This document shows, piece by piece, positions 1-8,411 of a stretch of 64,000 nt of DNA. The stretch is from an uncultured Bacilli bacterium (GTDB taxonomy: Bacteria; Bacillota_I; Bacilli_A; RF39; UBA660). Location of the stretch: positions 62,001-126,000 of the forward strand of contig CAKOXO010000002.1 of the NCBI GenBank assembly GCA_934130165.1. Reading direction: 5' to 3'. The notes beneath the pieces were generated by a model. That model saw only the letters and a list, made by a program, of their open reading frames with translations. It did not search any database and was not told where the DNA came from. Position numbers and translations under genes: made by a program. Numbering within the stretch: the first letter of the stretch is position 1; every line of letters starts with the position of its first letter.

Positions 1-291
1 CATTAAAATTAAAAGACCTAAAATAAATATATATAATCCTATAAGTTTCGATGTAAAGAAATCAGGCCACTCTCTTTTAATAACTAAATAACCACCAATT
101 ATTAATAAGACTACTATAAATACCATATAAATAGATCCAAATAAAAATACAAAGAAAGAGTTAATAAATCTTCCTACTGGACCATACTTACCTAATCCTA
201 GTATTGAAATTAATATATATATTACACCATATAACTCTGCACTATGTTCAAATTCTTTTTTAGTATTCTTACTCTTTTTTTTCTTTGCCAT
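1..291 (-). CDS. FtsK/SpoIIIE DNA translocase, N-terminal fragment
   Basis: Partial gene running off the left edge; 97 codons are visible and all are open. The N-terminus is a Lys-rich cytoplasmic stretch (MAKKKKSKNTKKEFEH) followed by hydrophobic segments around residues 21-32, 48-66 and 84-97. The sequences KYGPVGRFIN and the loop KREWPDFFTSKLIG resemble the four-helix membrane domain of FtsK/SpoIIIE. The ATPase motor and gamma domain lie outside the window. The family pumps chromosomal DNA across the division or spore septum. The ATG at 291 is preceded by AGGAG at a suitable distance. Which paralogue (SpoIIIE or SftA/FtsK) it is cannot be settled from the N-terminus, although four-helix anchors are typical of SpoIIIE. 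Confidence 0.75.
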   Translation of the reverse strand, partial: MAKKKKSKNTKKEFEHSAELYGVIYILISILGLGKYGPVGRFINSFFVFLFGSIYMVFIVVLLIIGGYLVIKREWPDFFTSKLIGLYIFILGLLILM

Positions 292-417
292 ATCATATAC
301 TCCTCACTATAAAAATTATAACACTTATTTTTTTTATTGAAAAGGAAAACAAAGATAGTTGACAGTTGTTTGGAATAATATTTTTTAATATAACTATACT
401 AATAGTAGGTGATAGTT

Positions 418-936
418 ATGAATCTTAAAAAAATACTTATTAATACAATTGGAATTTTCATACTTTGTTCTATAATACATTTTGGATATAGTACCTTTCC
501 AAACTTTTTTACTAGTATATTCTGCCCAGTAAATGAAAGTATTTGGGAACACTTAAAAATGATATTTTCTTCTACTGTTATTTATACTCTAATAAGAAGA
601 ATATTTGTTAATGACCAAGCATTTTTAATAGAAGCATATTTAAAATCAATGCTTACTATAATAATATTATTAATTATATATCTACCAGTTAATTACATGT
701 TAGGAGAAATTTTAATACTAACAATGATAATATTATTAATATCTATATTTATTAGTGAAGTAATTGTTTCAAAATTATCATTAAAAAAACACCATAAAAC
801 ATTAAATATTATTGGTGCAATTTTAATTATTATTAATTTTATAGTATTTACATACTTAAGTTATAATCCAATAAAAGTAGGACTATTATATGATAAGCCA
901 TCAGATAAATATGGAATAGATACTCTAAATAAGTGA
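418..936 (+). CDS. DUF6512-family polytopic membrane protein
   Basis: 172-residue integral membrane protein. It has about five hydrophobic helices (residues 6-22, 45-60, 70-95, 97-117 and 128-148) and the motif CPVNESIWEHLKM after helix 1, which is characteristic of the uncharacterised DUF6512 family. A GTG at 409 is in frame, but it sits inside the ribosome binding site (AGGTGAT at 406-412), so the ATG at 418 is the better start. Its 3' end overlaps the convergent yqeH by 12 bases. No function is known for the family; the context gives no clue. Confidence 0.7.
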   Translation: MNLKKILINTIGIFILCSIIHFGYSTFPNFFTSIFCPVNESIWEHLKMIFSSTVIYTLIRRIFVNDQAFLIEAYLKSMLTIIILLIIYLPVNYMLGEILILTMIILLISIFISEVIVSKLSLKKHHKTLNIIGAILIIINFIVFTYLSYNPIKVGLLYDKPSDKYGIDTLNK

Positions 937-1935
937 ATCTCTTAAGAAACTATTTACACTTTTATCAAGATAGACATCAATAATACCTTTATCAACTATC
1001 TTAATAAAACCTAATCCCGTAATAACTAAATCCGTATCATACTTAACATCATATGTAGTTTTATTTAAATTTTTCAAATCATCTCTTTTATAATTTATTC
1101 TTTTAACTTTTAAATCATTAGACACAAATAGCGTAAAGCTATTTTTTTCTCCTTCAACATAATCTATTCTAATAATATCTTCAATTACTAAGCTTTGATT
1201 TTTTCTTAACTGATAAGTTCTAGGTTTTATTTCCTTTTTAGGATTTATTTTCTTTAACATATCCTTATCTACAAAGTTAATAAGTGAACCCATATCAACA
1301 AGACCAGGGGTATCTATTAAAGTTAGATAATCATTTATCTCTATTTTTACTGTATTTAGAGTTGTTGAAGGAAGTGGAGACATAGTTAACTCCTGTAAAT
1401 TATTTTCTGAATAGTTCTTAATTAATTTATTTATTAACGTTGATTTACCAGCATTAGTATGACCAACTACATAAACATTTTTAGTAGTTTGGAAATACTT
1501 AATTCTTTTAAGAAGATAGTCTATATTAATATTTTTTTCAACACTAACAACTATAATTTCTTCAAAATAAACATTGTTTTCCTCAAAATATTTAATTAGC
1601 TTTTCTTCTTTTACACTTTTAGGTAAGATATCTTTTTTATTAAGAACTAATATCATTTTATTATTAATGTATTCTCTTATTTTTAATATATCTTCTTCTA
1701 GATTTAACAAGTCTGTAACATATAATACCAAATCTTTTGTAGATCCAACACCTTTTAATATTTCTAAATATTCTTCATTAGATTTTGCTACTACCTGGTA
1801 TTCTCCATAATTTTTCATTCTAAAACATCTTTGACAAATATCATTTTCTAAACTAGTGGTATATCCTTCTTGTAATACATTTTCATCTTGTAAAACAACT
1901 CCACATCCACCACATCTTTTTTCTTCATTATTCAT
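925..1935 (-). CDS. yqeH: YqeH-like circularly permuted ribosome biogenesis GTPase
   Basis: 336 residues, close to the usual length. An N-terminal four-Cys zinc finger (CGGCG near residue 8, CQRC near 34) is followed by the permuted GTPase: G4 (NKKD) precedes G1 (GHTNAGKST, near residue 158) and G3 (DTPG, near 208). This order is diagnostic of YqeH. The family assists assembly of the small ribosomal subunit in the cytoplasm. It overlaps the upstream yqeG by eight bases, so the two are co-transcribed, an arrangement also found in Bacillus (yqeG-yqeH). Confident assignment. Confidence 0.93.
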   Translation of the reverse strand: MNNEEKRCGGCGVVLQDENVLQEGYTTSLENDICQRCFRMKNYGEYQVVAKSNEEYLEILKGVGSTKDLVLYVTDLLNLEEDILKIREYINNKMILVLNKKDILPKSVKEEKLIKYFEENNVYFEEIIVVSVEKNINIDYLLKRIKYFQTTKNVYVVGHTNAGKSTLINKLIKNYSENNLQELTMSPLPSTTLNTVKIEINDYLTLIDTPGLVDMGSLINFVDKDMLKKINPKKEIKPRTYQLRKNQSLVIEDIIRIDYVEGEKNSFTLFVSNDLKVKRINYKRDDLKNLNKTTYDVKYDTDLVITGLGFIKIVDKGIIDVYLDKSVNSFLRDSLI

Positions 1936-2446
1936 AATACTTTCCTCGTTTAAATACTCCTTTTTTACTATATCTTTTTAAAATAAAATCTTCAACTTTT
2001 CTATTTAATTTTGTTATATTCATATCTTTTTCTCCTAATGGATCAACAAGAATTGTTTTAATTCTAAAATTATTTCCTGATGCTATGTCAGTTACTATTT
2101 GGTCCCCAATCATTACCATTTCTTTTTTCAAAAGCTTATATTTATGTTTTATTTTTCTTAAACCTCTAGTTAATGGTTTCATTGCATAACCTACTGCATC
2201 AACACCTAAGGCCTTCTTATATGGTTCAGCCCTTCTATTAGAATTATTAGTAATAATAAATATTAAAAAATCATCTTGAAGTTTTCTAATTAATTCTTTA
2301 GTTTTTTCTGGACATTCTTTCTCATCAATTAATGCCAAAGTATTATCTAAATCATATATTAAACACTTAACTCCTGCTTTTTTTAACTTTTTATAATTAA
2401 TACTAAAGATATCTTTTTTATACATACTTGGTCTAAATCTATTCAT
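1928..2446 (-). CDS. yqeG: YqeG-family HAD superfamily phosphatase
   Basis: 172 residues with the HAD catalytic motifs in order: YDLDNTL (nucleophile Asp, near residue 31), TNNS (near 66), a Lys in KPLTRGL (near 94) and GDQIVTDI (acidic pair, near 113). This is the HAD-IIIA YqeG type, predicted to dephosphorylate a phosphorylated metabolite or lipid head group; the substrate is not established. The gene is translationally coupled to yqeH by an eight-base overlap. The ATG is preceded by AGGTGATTTA. Family assignment is firm, physiological role is not. Confidence 0.9.
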   Translation of the reverse strand: MNRFRPSMYKKDIFSINYKKLKKAGVKCLIYDLDNTLALIDEKECPEKTKELIRKLQDDFLIFIITNNSNRRAEPYKKALGVDAVGYAMKPLTRGLRKIKHKYKLLKKEMVMIGDQIVTDIASGNNFRIKTILVDPLGEKDMNITKLNRKVEDFILKRYSKKGVFKRGKYYE

Positions 2447-2487
2447 TAAATCACCTATTTTATTATAAACTATTATTTAGAAAAAAG

Positions 2488-3879
2488 CTAGTTGTTAACT
2501 TTTTGGGTTATCATTTCATCCTTATCAGTAATTGCTTCAAATCTATATCCATTATCTTTTCCATACTTAATTATGTCTTTTAAAGCATCTCTTGTATATG
2601 TTTTTATATCATGCATTAATACTACATTTACCTTATCGTGAGATAATTTACTAGTAACTGATTTATATATTTCATCTTTAGTATTATACTCTCCTGCATC
2701 ACCACTATTAATATTCCAATCATAGTATCTATATCCCCTATTAACTACCTCTTTTGTTAATATACTCATAATACCAGGTTGATACTTTCTACTAACGGTA
2801 TTACTAGAACCACCAGGAAATCTAATTACTTTTGGATCATTCCCAGTTAAATTTTTAACTCTATCATGGACAATTTGTAAATCATTAAAATATGACTCAA
2901 CTGAATTATATACAATAGAATAATCATGACTAGCTGTATGTAGTCCTACTGTATGCCCTTCTTCATATTCACGTTTTATTAAAAAGTCAGGTCCTCGATT
3001 AGTAACAAAGAAAGTTGCTCTTACTTCTTCTTCTTTCAATATATCTAGTATTACATTCGTAGTATCGGCTCTTGGACCATCATCAAATGTTAAATAAATA
3101 GTACCAGGAGAACCTTTTTTAACTACATTTACTACCCTTTCTTTTTCTTCACTATTTCCTGAGGTGTCTCTAACTTTATACACTAGTTTATAACTACCTA
3201 AAGTAGATGTATCAACCCATCCTTCTACTTTAACTTTTTCTTTTATAGACTTATCGCAATTATCACTCACTTCATACCCAGGATCTTTAAATTTTTCATT
3301 TAAATAAATAAAAATAGTATCATTAGATTTTAACTTTATTACTGGGGATTTATTATCTCTCTTTTTAATTTTTTTCCGAATAACTGTATAATTACCAGAA
3401 TTATCAACTACTGCATATTTTACATTATCTTCACTTTTAGTAACCTTTACTTTTTCAGTTATATCTTTATCATAATTATCATAAGCCGAATAAGCTTCTT
3501 CCTTATATTCACTGCCAGGACATATATTAACTGTTTTACTACTATCCTTCAATATCAATTTAGGTGGGGTTAAATCTCTTACTTTTACTACTCTAGTAAC
3601 AGTTTTTGTAAATAAACCTTTTTTTATAAAATACTTAATTTTATATCTACCAAGTTTATTAGAATTAACCTCTCCATCTACCTTTATTTTACCTGTCACA
3701 TCCTTGTTATGATCTAAGGCCTTATATCCAGGTTCAATATATTTTTCCTTATAGTTAAGAAGAATCGTTTTTTTATCCATTAATTTTATATTAGGCATAA
3801 ATAAAAAATAATTTATACTATATAAAATTATTACTGCAACTACTATAACTATACTTAGTATTTTTATTACCTTGTTCAT
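2488..3879 (-). CDS. Membrane-anchored polysaccharide deacetylase with Ig-like repeats
   Basis: About 463 residues. One N-terminal transmembrane anchor (residues 5-27) is followed by three tandem extracellular DUF5011/Ig-like modules (roughly 35-100, 105-170 and 180-250; each has a GY or AY step and a GxYxxxY strand). A C-terminal NodB domain (about 258-460) follows. Visible NodB motifs are TFDDGP with the first metal Asp, HTASHD with both metal His residues, and RFPGGSS. The likely substrate is peptidoglycan GlcNAc or another surface polysaccharide, acted on outside the membrane. An in-frame GTG at 3888 is an alternative start; the ATG at 3879 has GAGG close upstream (a short spacing), so the start is not certain. 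The neighbour is sigK, but no shared transcript is proven. Confidence 0.88.
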   Translation of the reverse strand: MNKVIKILSIVIVVAVIILYSINYFLFMPNIKLMDKKTILLNYKEKYIEPGYKALDHNKDVTGKIKVDGEVNSNKLGRYKIKYFIKKGLFTKTVTRVVKVRDLTPPKLILKDSSKTVNICPGSEYKEEAYSAYDNYDKDITEKVKVTKSEDNVKYAVVDNSGNYTVIRKKIKKRDNKSPVIKLKSNDTIFIYLNEKFKDPGYEVSDNCDKSIKEKVKVEGWVDTSTLGSYKLVYKVRDTSGNSEEKERVVNVVKKGSPGTIYLTFDDGPRADTTNVILDILKEEEVRATFFVTNRGPDFLIKREYEEGHTVGLHTASHDYSIVYNSVESYFNDLQIVHDRVKNLTGNDPKVIRFPGGSSNTVSRKYQPGIMSILTKEVVNRGYRYYDWNINSGDAGEYNTKDEIYKSVTSKLSHDKVNVVLMHDIKTYTRDALKDIIKYGKDNGYRFEAITDKDEMITQKVNN

Positions 3880-3931
3880 TTTCCTCACTCACTTAAAAAC
3901 TATTATACTTACTTTTATTTTTTCTGTCTAG

Positions 3932-4624
3932 TTATTCATATTTATTATTCTTTATAAACTCTCTAAGTATTTTAGTTAAAGCTCTTTTTTCCATTCTAGA
4001 TACATAACTTCTAGAAATATTTAATTCCTTAGCTATAACTTTTTGAGTTTTTTCTTCTGTATTATATAATCCATATCTCTTTATTAATATTTCTTTTTCT
4101 CGGTCAGTTAATACATTCATATATTCATTTAGTAATTTTATATTATCTTTTAGGCTAATATCTTCTATAAAATCTGGTTTAGGAGCTTTTAAAACATCCA
4201 TTATAGAAATTTCATTACCATCTTTATCAAATCCTATAGATTCATTAATAGAAATATTCTTAGTTGTTTTATTATTACTTCTAAAATGCATTAAAATTTC
4301 ATTTTCTATACACCTAGCACAATATGTAGTTATACGTACTCCTTTATTGTTTGAGAATGTATCAACTCCCTTTATTAATCCTATTGTTCCAATACTTATC
4401 AAATCATCTTGATCAACATATTTACTATCAAATTTTTTTACTATATGAGCAACCAATCTTAAATTATGTTCAATAAGTTTATTTCTAGCTTCCTTATCGC
4501 CTAATTTAGCTTTTTTTATACAAATATCTTCTTCTTCTTTTGTTAGTGGATCTGGAAATACTTGATTAGAATAAGATCCAGTTAAAAATATGCTTTTAAA
4601 AAACATAAATAATTCATATAACAT
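3932..4624 (-). CDS. sigK: Sporulation sigma factor SigK-like
   Basis: 230-residue sigma-70 family protein. Region 2 contains LIEHNLRLVAHIVKKF and DLISIGTIGLIKG, and region 4 contains the helix-turn-helix KELNISRSYVSRMEKRA. The N-terminal stretch ending SYSNQVFPDPL matches the pro-sequence boundary of SigK better than that of SigE, and the spacing KDGNEISIMDVL is also SigK-like. SigK directs late mother-cell transcription (coat and cortex) in sporulating Bacillota, usually after removal of a hydrophobic pro-peptide like the one seen here. The gene is intact, with no skin-type insertion. The ATG at 4624 with AGGTGA is preferred to the TTG three bases upstream. SigE is the alternative. Confidence 0.82.
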   Translation of the reverse strand: MLYELFMFFKSIFLTGSYSNQVFPDPLTKEEEDICIKKAKLGDKEARNKLIEHNLRLVAHIVKKFDSKYVDQDDLISIGTIGLIKGVDTFSNNKGVRITTYCARCIENEILMHFRSNNKTTKNISINESIGFDKDGNEISIMDVLKAPKPDFIEDISLKDNIKLLNEYMNVLTDREKEILIKRYGLYNTEEKTQKVIAKELNISRSYVSRMEKRALTKILREFIKNNKYE

Positions 4625-4653
4625 CAAATCACCTAATTAAATATATGTTTTCT

Positions 4654-4682
4654 TTGACAATTATAGACAAATTAATTATAAT
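4654..4682 (+). promoter_or_regulatory. Sigma-A promoter of the 158-residue protein gene
   Basis: A consensus -35 TTGACA (4654-4659) and -10 TATAAT (4677-4682) are separated by exactly 17 bases, just upstream of the start codon at 4706. This predicts a very short leader. Confidence 0.85.
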
Positions 4683-4705
4683 ATCTAACTAATAAGGGTG
4701 ATTTT

Positions 4706-5182
4706 ATGGATACTGATAGAGATATTGATATTGAACTATATGATTTAATTTTTAATGCAAGAAAAGATGATGATGCCATATATAATGATGATGGTAGTGT
4801 TAAATATATTAGAAATGTTAGACAAATCAACGAGGAATTTATGGAAGCTGAGAAATCAGTAAAGATGATGTCATATTTAATAGATCAATATGATCTTTTA
4901 TATGAAAGTATGATTGATTCATATGTCAATCAACCATCAATGTATTTTTATTGTAGAAGAAATTACATTTTAGGAATGACTTTTGTGAAAACTTATGAGA
5001 AGAAGAAAAAAGTTAAAACTGAGGTTGAACTTGGTAATTTGGTAAATAAATATTGGAATGATTATTTAGAGTTTTCTGATACATATATTCATGATAAATC
5101 ATTTGATGATGACTTTACCTTTTTAGGGATATATGATCAAACAGTAACTCAAGCATACAATAAAAAACAAAAAAAGAAATAG
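4706..5182 (+). CDS. Conserved-looking hypothetical acidic protein
   Basis: 158 residues, cytoplasmic by composition (no signal or membrane segment), with an acidic N-terminal half, a central predicted helical region (residues 40-95) and a basic C-terminal tail KKQKKK. I do not recognise the family. It is expressed from a consensus sigma-A promoter directly upstream and has a good RBS (AAGGGTGAT). It is monocistronic: it converges on murE and shares a 12-bp palindromic terminator with it. Open frame, promoter and RBS make it a real gene; function unknown. Confidence 0.65.
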   Translation: MDTDRDIDIELYDLIFNARKDDDAIYNDDGSVKYIRNVRQINEEFMEAEKSVKMMSYLIDQYDLLYESMIDSYVNQPSMYFYCRRNYILGMTFVKTYEKKKKVKTEVELGNLVNKYWNDYLEFSDTYIHDKSFDDDFTFLGIYDQTVTQAYNKKQKKK

Positions 5183-5200
5183 TAGGTGCTATTTCTTTTT
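5171..5200. terminator. Bidirectional terminator formed by the two converging gene ends
   Basis: A perfect 12-bp inverted repeat (5171-5182 and 5189-5200) with a six-base loop; A-tracts on one arm become T-tracts on the other, so it works in both directions. Each arm encodes the last Lys codons and TAG stop of one gene. Confidence 0.85.
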
Positions 5201-6601
5201 AAAATAATCTTTTATAACATCATAATCACAATACTTTTCTCTTCTATCTTCTATAGCCATATAATTATCTCTACCTTTACCTAAAATCAAGACTAAATCA
5301 TCTGTATCAGCAGTATCTAGAGCGTATTTAATAGCTTCTTTTCTGTCATTTATTCTTACATAATTCCTACATTTTTCATTACCAATCATTTGATCTATTA
5401 TTTCATCAACACTTTCATATCTAGGATCATCCATTGTAAATACTACTAAATCAGCATTATGTAAAATATAACTTCCTATCTTAGATCTTTTCTCATGTTC
5501 CCTTCCACCAGCACTTCCAGTTAAAAGAATTATTCTTTTGTATTTGCCTTTGAAACTTTCTACTATATTTTTTATTCCATTTAAGGTATGAGCATAGTCA
5601 AGTATTAATTTATATTTTTGACCAAAATCAAGACTTTCTGTCCTACCCTTTATAATAGTTAGTTCTGTTATTTCTTTAATTATATCAGTAACTGTTATTT
5701 TTTCTAAAAAGCAAACAATAAAGGCAGCAGTCAAATTATATACATTATAACTACCAACATAAGGACTAACAATATGATATGTACTATCATTATATGAAAT
5801 ATCAAATTCAGTACTATTTGCCATTTCCTTTATATTTTCTATTTTAAAATTACTATCCTCACTTTTTCCATAAGTATATAAATTTTTATAACCTCCCTCT
5901 AACAATCTTTTACAATTTTCATCATCATTATTAATTATGATTGCTCCATCTTCACTTGTTAACTCTGCTAACTTTAATTTTGAATTAATATAATTTTCTA
6001 TAGTTTTATGAATATTTAAGTGATCTTCTGTAATATTTGTAAAAATACTATATTTAAATTTAAAGTCATCAACTCTTTTATGAAGCAAGGCCTCTGAAGA
6101 TACCTCCATAACTACTGTATTATAAGACTCATGTTCTAACATTGCCAAATACTTATACAATTTTTCATTAGTAGGAGTTGTATTTTGAGTTTTAATAATT
6201 TTATTATTATATTCAATACCATTAGTACCAATGTATGCAGTTTTATAACTATTATTTAGTAAACCACTTAACATAGTAGCAGTTGAGGTTTTACCATCAG
6301 TTCCAGTTATACCAATTAAAGTTTGCCTATTACTATATTCATAAAATTTAATACAAACCTCATTTAAAACCTCATTAACATTAGGAACTTTTATAATTGG
6401 AATATCAGCTTCATAATCAATATCACAAATAACTGCACTAGCTCCATTTTCTATAGCTTGAGGAATAAAATCACTGTGTTTGCAATTAAAACCATTAACT
6501 GCTACAAATAAATCTCCATCTTCTATTTCCCTAGAATCTATTTTTATATCTTTTATTAAAGTATCATAATCACAGTCTAGTAATTCATTTAATCTTTTCA
6601 T
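5189..6601 (-). CDS. murE: UDP-MurNAc-tripeptide synthetase (MurE)
   Basis: 470 residues, normal for MurE. The ATP-binding loop is GITGTDGKTSTA (near residue 107). Substrate motifs TQNTTP and EVSSEAL, the NITEDHLNIH segment and the C-terminal YAHT and DDPRYE follow in order. It adds the third amino acid to UDP-MurNAc-L-Ala-D-Glu in the cytoplasm. The family's diamino-acid motif reads DDPR; retention of the Arg favours meso-diaminopimelate over lysine, although the usual Asn at position two is Asp. The start ATG has AGGTGG upstream. It is transcribed alone, divergent from the ureohydrolase-like gene, unlike the classical mur cluster. Confidence 0.92.
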   Translation of the reverse strand: MKRLNELLDCDYDTLIKDIKIDSREIEDGDLFVAVNGFNCKHSDFIPQAIENGASAVICDIDYEADIPIIKVPNVNEVLNEVCIKFYEYSNRQTLIGITGTDGKTSTATMLSGLLNNSYKTAYIGTNGIEYNNKIIKTQNTTPTNEKLYKYLAMLEHESYNTVVMEVSSEALLHKRVDDFKFKYSIFTNITEDHLNIHKTIENYINSKLKLAELTSEDGAIIINNDDENCKRLLEGGYKNLYTYGKSEDSNFKIENIKEMANSTEFDISYNDSTYHIVSPYVGSYNVYNLTAAFIVCFLEKITVTDIIKEITELTIIKGRTESLDFGQKYKLILDYAHTLNGIKNIVESFKGKYKRIILLTGSAGGREHEKRSKIGSYILHNADLVVFTMDDPRYESVDEIIDQMIGNEKCRNYVRINDRKEAIKYALDTADTDDLVLILGKGRDNYMAIEDRREKYCDYDVIKDYFKKK

Positions 6602-6700
6602 ATTACCACCTACTATTATTATATAGTAAAGTTATGTAAAATGAAATATTTTTATTAATATTGAATAATTTTTTATGTTATAATTCGTACAGGTGATAAT

Positions 6701-7606
6701 ATGAAGAGTATATTTATAGGTGCAGGAACTGATTTAGGAATTCACATTGATGGTTGTAGTTTGGCTCCTACACAATTAGAACGTGATATTAAAGGCTTTT
6801 ATAAGGGAGAGATTGAACAATTAGAAACAGATAAAAGCATTATAAAAAGTAGAGGTTTATCTGACAGATCTAAAAATAAATATGAAATTAATGAATTTAA
6901 TGAAATGTTATACAAAAAAATACTAGAAAAAATAAGACATGGATATTTTCCGATTACTGTAGGTGGAGATAAAACTGTAACAATTCCTAGTTCATTAGCT
7001 GATGCAAGATATAATGAAGAAATTGGACTTATAGTAATTGGACCTAGAGCAGATTATAATACACTAGATACAACTGATACTGGAAATATAAATGGATTTA
7101 CAACTGCCTGTGTAACAGGTTTTAAAAATGAGGAATTAAGAGTCTTTCACAGAGGGGAAATAATTCAAGCATCAAAGACAGTTTTAATTGGACCTAGAAG
7201 CATGAATGATAAGGAAAAGGATAATTTAAAATATTCAGGAATAACTGTATTTTCAACAGATGATATAAAAGAAGAAGGCGCTAAACAAATCATAGAAAAA
7301 GCATTTTCCATTGCAACATATAAAACAAAAAGCGTACACATATGCTTCGATTTAGGTATTATAGGTCCAGAGGTAATATCAGGTATCTCAATTCCCATAT
7401 TTGATGGTGTTGATGATAAACTAGCAATGGAACTTAATGATAGTATTTTAGAACACTTTGATAAAGTATCAGGATATGATTTAGTTGAGTTTAACCCACT
7501 TCGTGATACAGGAAGAAAAACAGAACAAATTGCTCTTAATATCTTATATAAAACAATCGAGAAAATTAATGAGTTACCAGATAAAGAAATTGAAGAAGAA
7601 TATTAG
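6701..7606 (+). CDS. Ureohydrolase (arginase/agmatinase) fold protein lacking metal ligands
   Basis: 301 residues, the usual length for the arginase family, and collinear with it. The metal-binding motifs are degenerate. GGDH is GGDK (Lys91). DAHxD is GPRAD (Gly114, Arg116, with Asp118 kept). SFDxDxxDP is CFDLGIIGP (Asp217 kept, Gly219 and Gly222 replacing Asp). So four of the six Mn ligands are missing, while flanking fold residues and the distal VEFNP motif remain. This suggests a non-catalytic binding or regulatory protein instead of an arginase, agmatinase or formimidoylglutamase. The gene has a good RBS (AGGTGATAAT) and no frame damage. Family confident; loss of activity is inferred from the sequence. 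Confidence 0.85.
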   Translation: MKSIFIGAGTDLGIHIDGCSLAPTQLERDIKGFYKGEIEQLETDKSIIKSRGLSDRSKNKYEINEFNEMLYKKILEKIRHGYFPITVGGDKTVTIPSSLADARYNEEIGLIVIGPRADYNTLDTTDTGNINGFTTACVTGFKNEELRVFHRGEIIQASKTVLIGPRSMNDKEKDNLKYSGITVFSTDDIKEEGAKQIIEKAFSIATYKTKSVHICFDLGIIGPEVISGISIPIFDGVDDKLAMELNDSILEHFDKVSGYDLVEFNPLRDTGRKTEQIALNILYKTIEKINELPDKEIEEEY

Positions 7607-7620
7607 TTCTTCTTTTTATT
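7592..7620 (+). terminator. Terminator of the ureohydrolase-like gene
   Basis: AGAAGAA / TTCTTCT inverted repeat spanning the stop codon, followed by a T-rich run on the plus strand; it lies between convergent genes. Confidence 0.65.
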
Positions 7621-8314
7621 TTCTAAAAGCTTCCCTATTTTTTCCTAGGTCATTAACTATTTCATCTCTAAATACATAATAAACCTCAAGTGGTATTGAT
7701 TGCATTTCATTAACATAGTTTTTTAGATCACTTTTTAATGTTGAATCATCAATTTTTGTAATTGGCTTTGCATGTTGCATTAAATAATACCCTTGTTTAT
7801 TTATCATAGCATTTAATGTACCATCAATTACATATTCTTCATCCTTTATAGTAGTCTCTACCCAACTATGAAGAAATTCTGATTTATCGCTATATCCATA
7901 TATATAACCAGTTACAATTTGATTAGGCACTCCTAAATTAAGCGAAATATTATATGCAAAATCATAACAATTTCCAAATCTTTCGTTATTTTCAATAAAT
8001 GGAAACAAGTTTTTAACCTCTGGTAAATTAAACTTTTCATTTTTTTCTACTTTTATATCTAAAATATAATCTCCTAAATCCCTCAATTCATTTAAAAAGT
8101 CAATTTTTTCTTTATTAGATAGTGAATCTTTTGTCCATTCACTAATTCTGTATTTAATATTATAATTATCCATATCAAGTTCAGTAGCTCCTATTTGTTT
8201 TAGATACTTTATTCCCTCTTTCAAACCAGATGTATTGAAAAGTTCAGCAAATTTTTCATCTATTTGCTGACTAGTTTTAAATCTAGTATTAAATAATTCA
8301 TTATAATTTTTCAA
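7616..8314 (-). CDS. Transglutaminase-like (papain-fold) protein
   Basis: 232 residues, no signal peptide. The second half carries a plausible Cys-His-Asp triad in the order used by transglutaminase-like proteins: Cys in FGNCYDFAYN (near residue 116), His in FLHSWVE (near 148) and Asp in VIDGTLNA (near 163), with the strand VTGYIYGY between them. The N-terminal 90 residues are helical and not recognised. The family includes peptidases and protein-crosslinking enzymes; the substrate here is unknown. Convergent with the ureohydrolase-like gene and transcribed separately from ileS. Confidence 0.6.
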   Translation of the reverse strand: MKNYNELFNTRFKTSQQIDEKFAELFNTSGLKEGIKYLKQIGATELDMDNYNIKYRISEWTKDSLSNKEKIDFLNELRDLGDYILDIKVEKNEKFNLPEVKNLFPFIENNERFGNCYDFAYNISLNLGVPNQIVTGYIYGYSDKSEFLHSWVETTIKDEEYVIDGTLNAMINKQGYYLMQHAKPITKIDDSTLKSDLKNYVNEMQSIPLEVYYVFRDEIVNDLGKNREAFRK

Positions 8315-8378
8315 AAGTTATCACTCCCTAGTAAAAAGTAATTTTATATCATTTATTGTATCATATATTTATATAAAT

Positions 8379-8411
8379 AAAAAAAAGAGATTATATTATT
8401 TTATAACCTCT
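8379..8411 (-). terminator. Terminator after ileS
   Basis: On the minus strand AGAGGTTATA pairs with TATAATCTCT and a T8 run follows. The hairpin overlaps the last codons of ileS. Confidence 0.8.

Noticed and set aside
409..417. GTG start for the DUF6512 protein
   Set aside because: It lies inside the AGGTGAT ribosome binding site of the ATG at 418.
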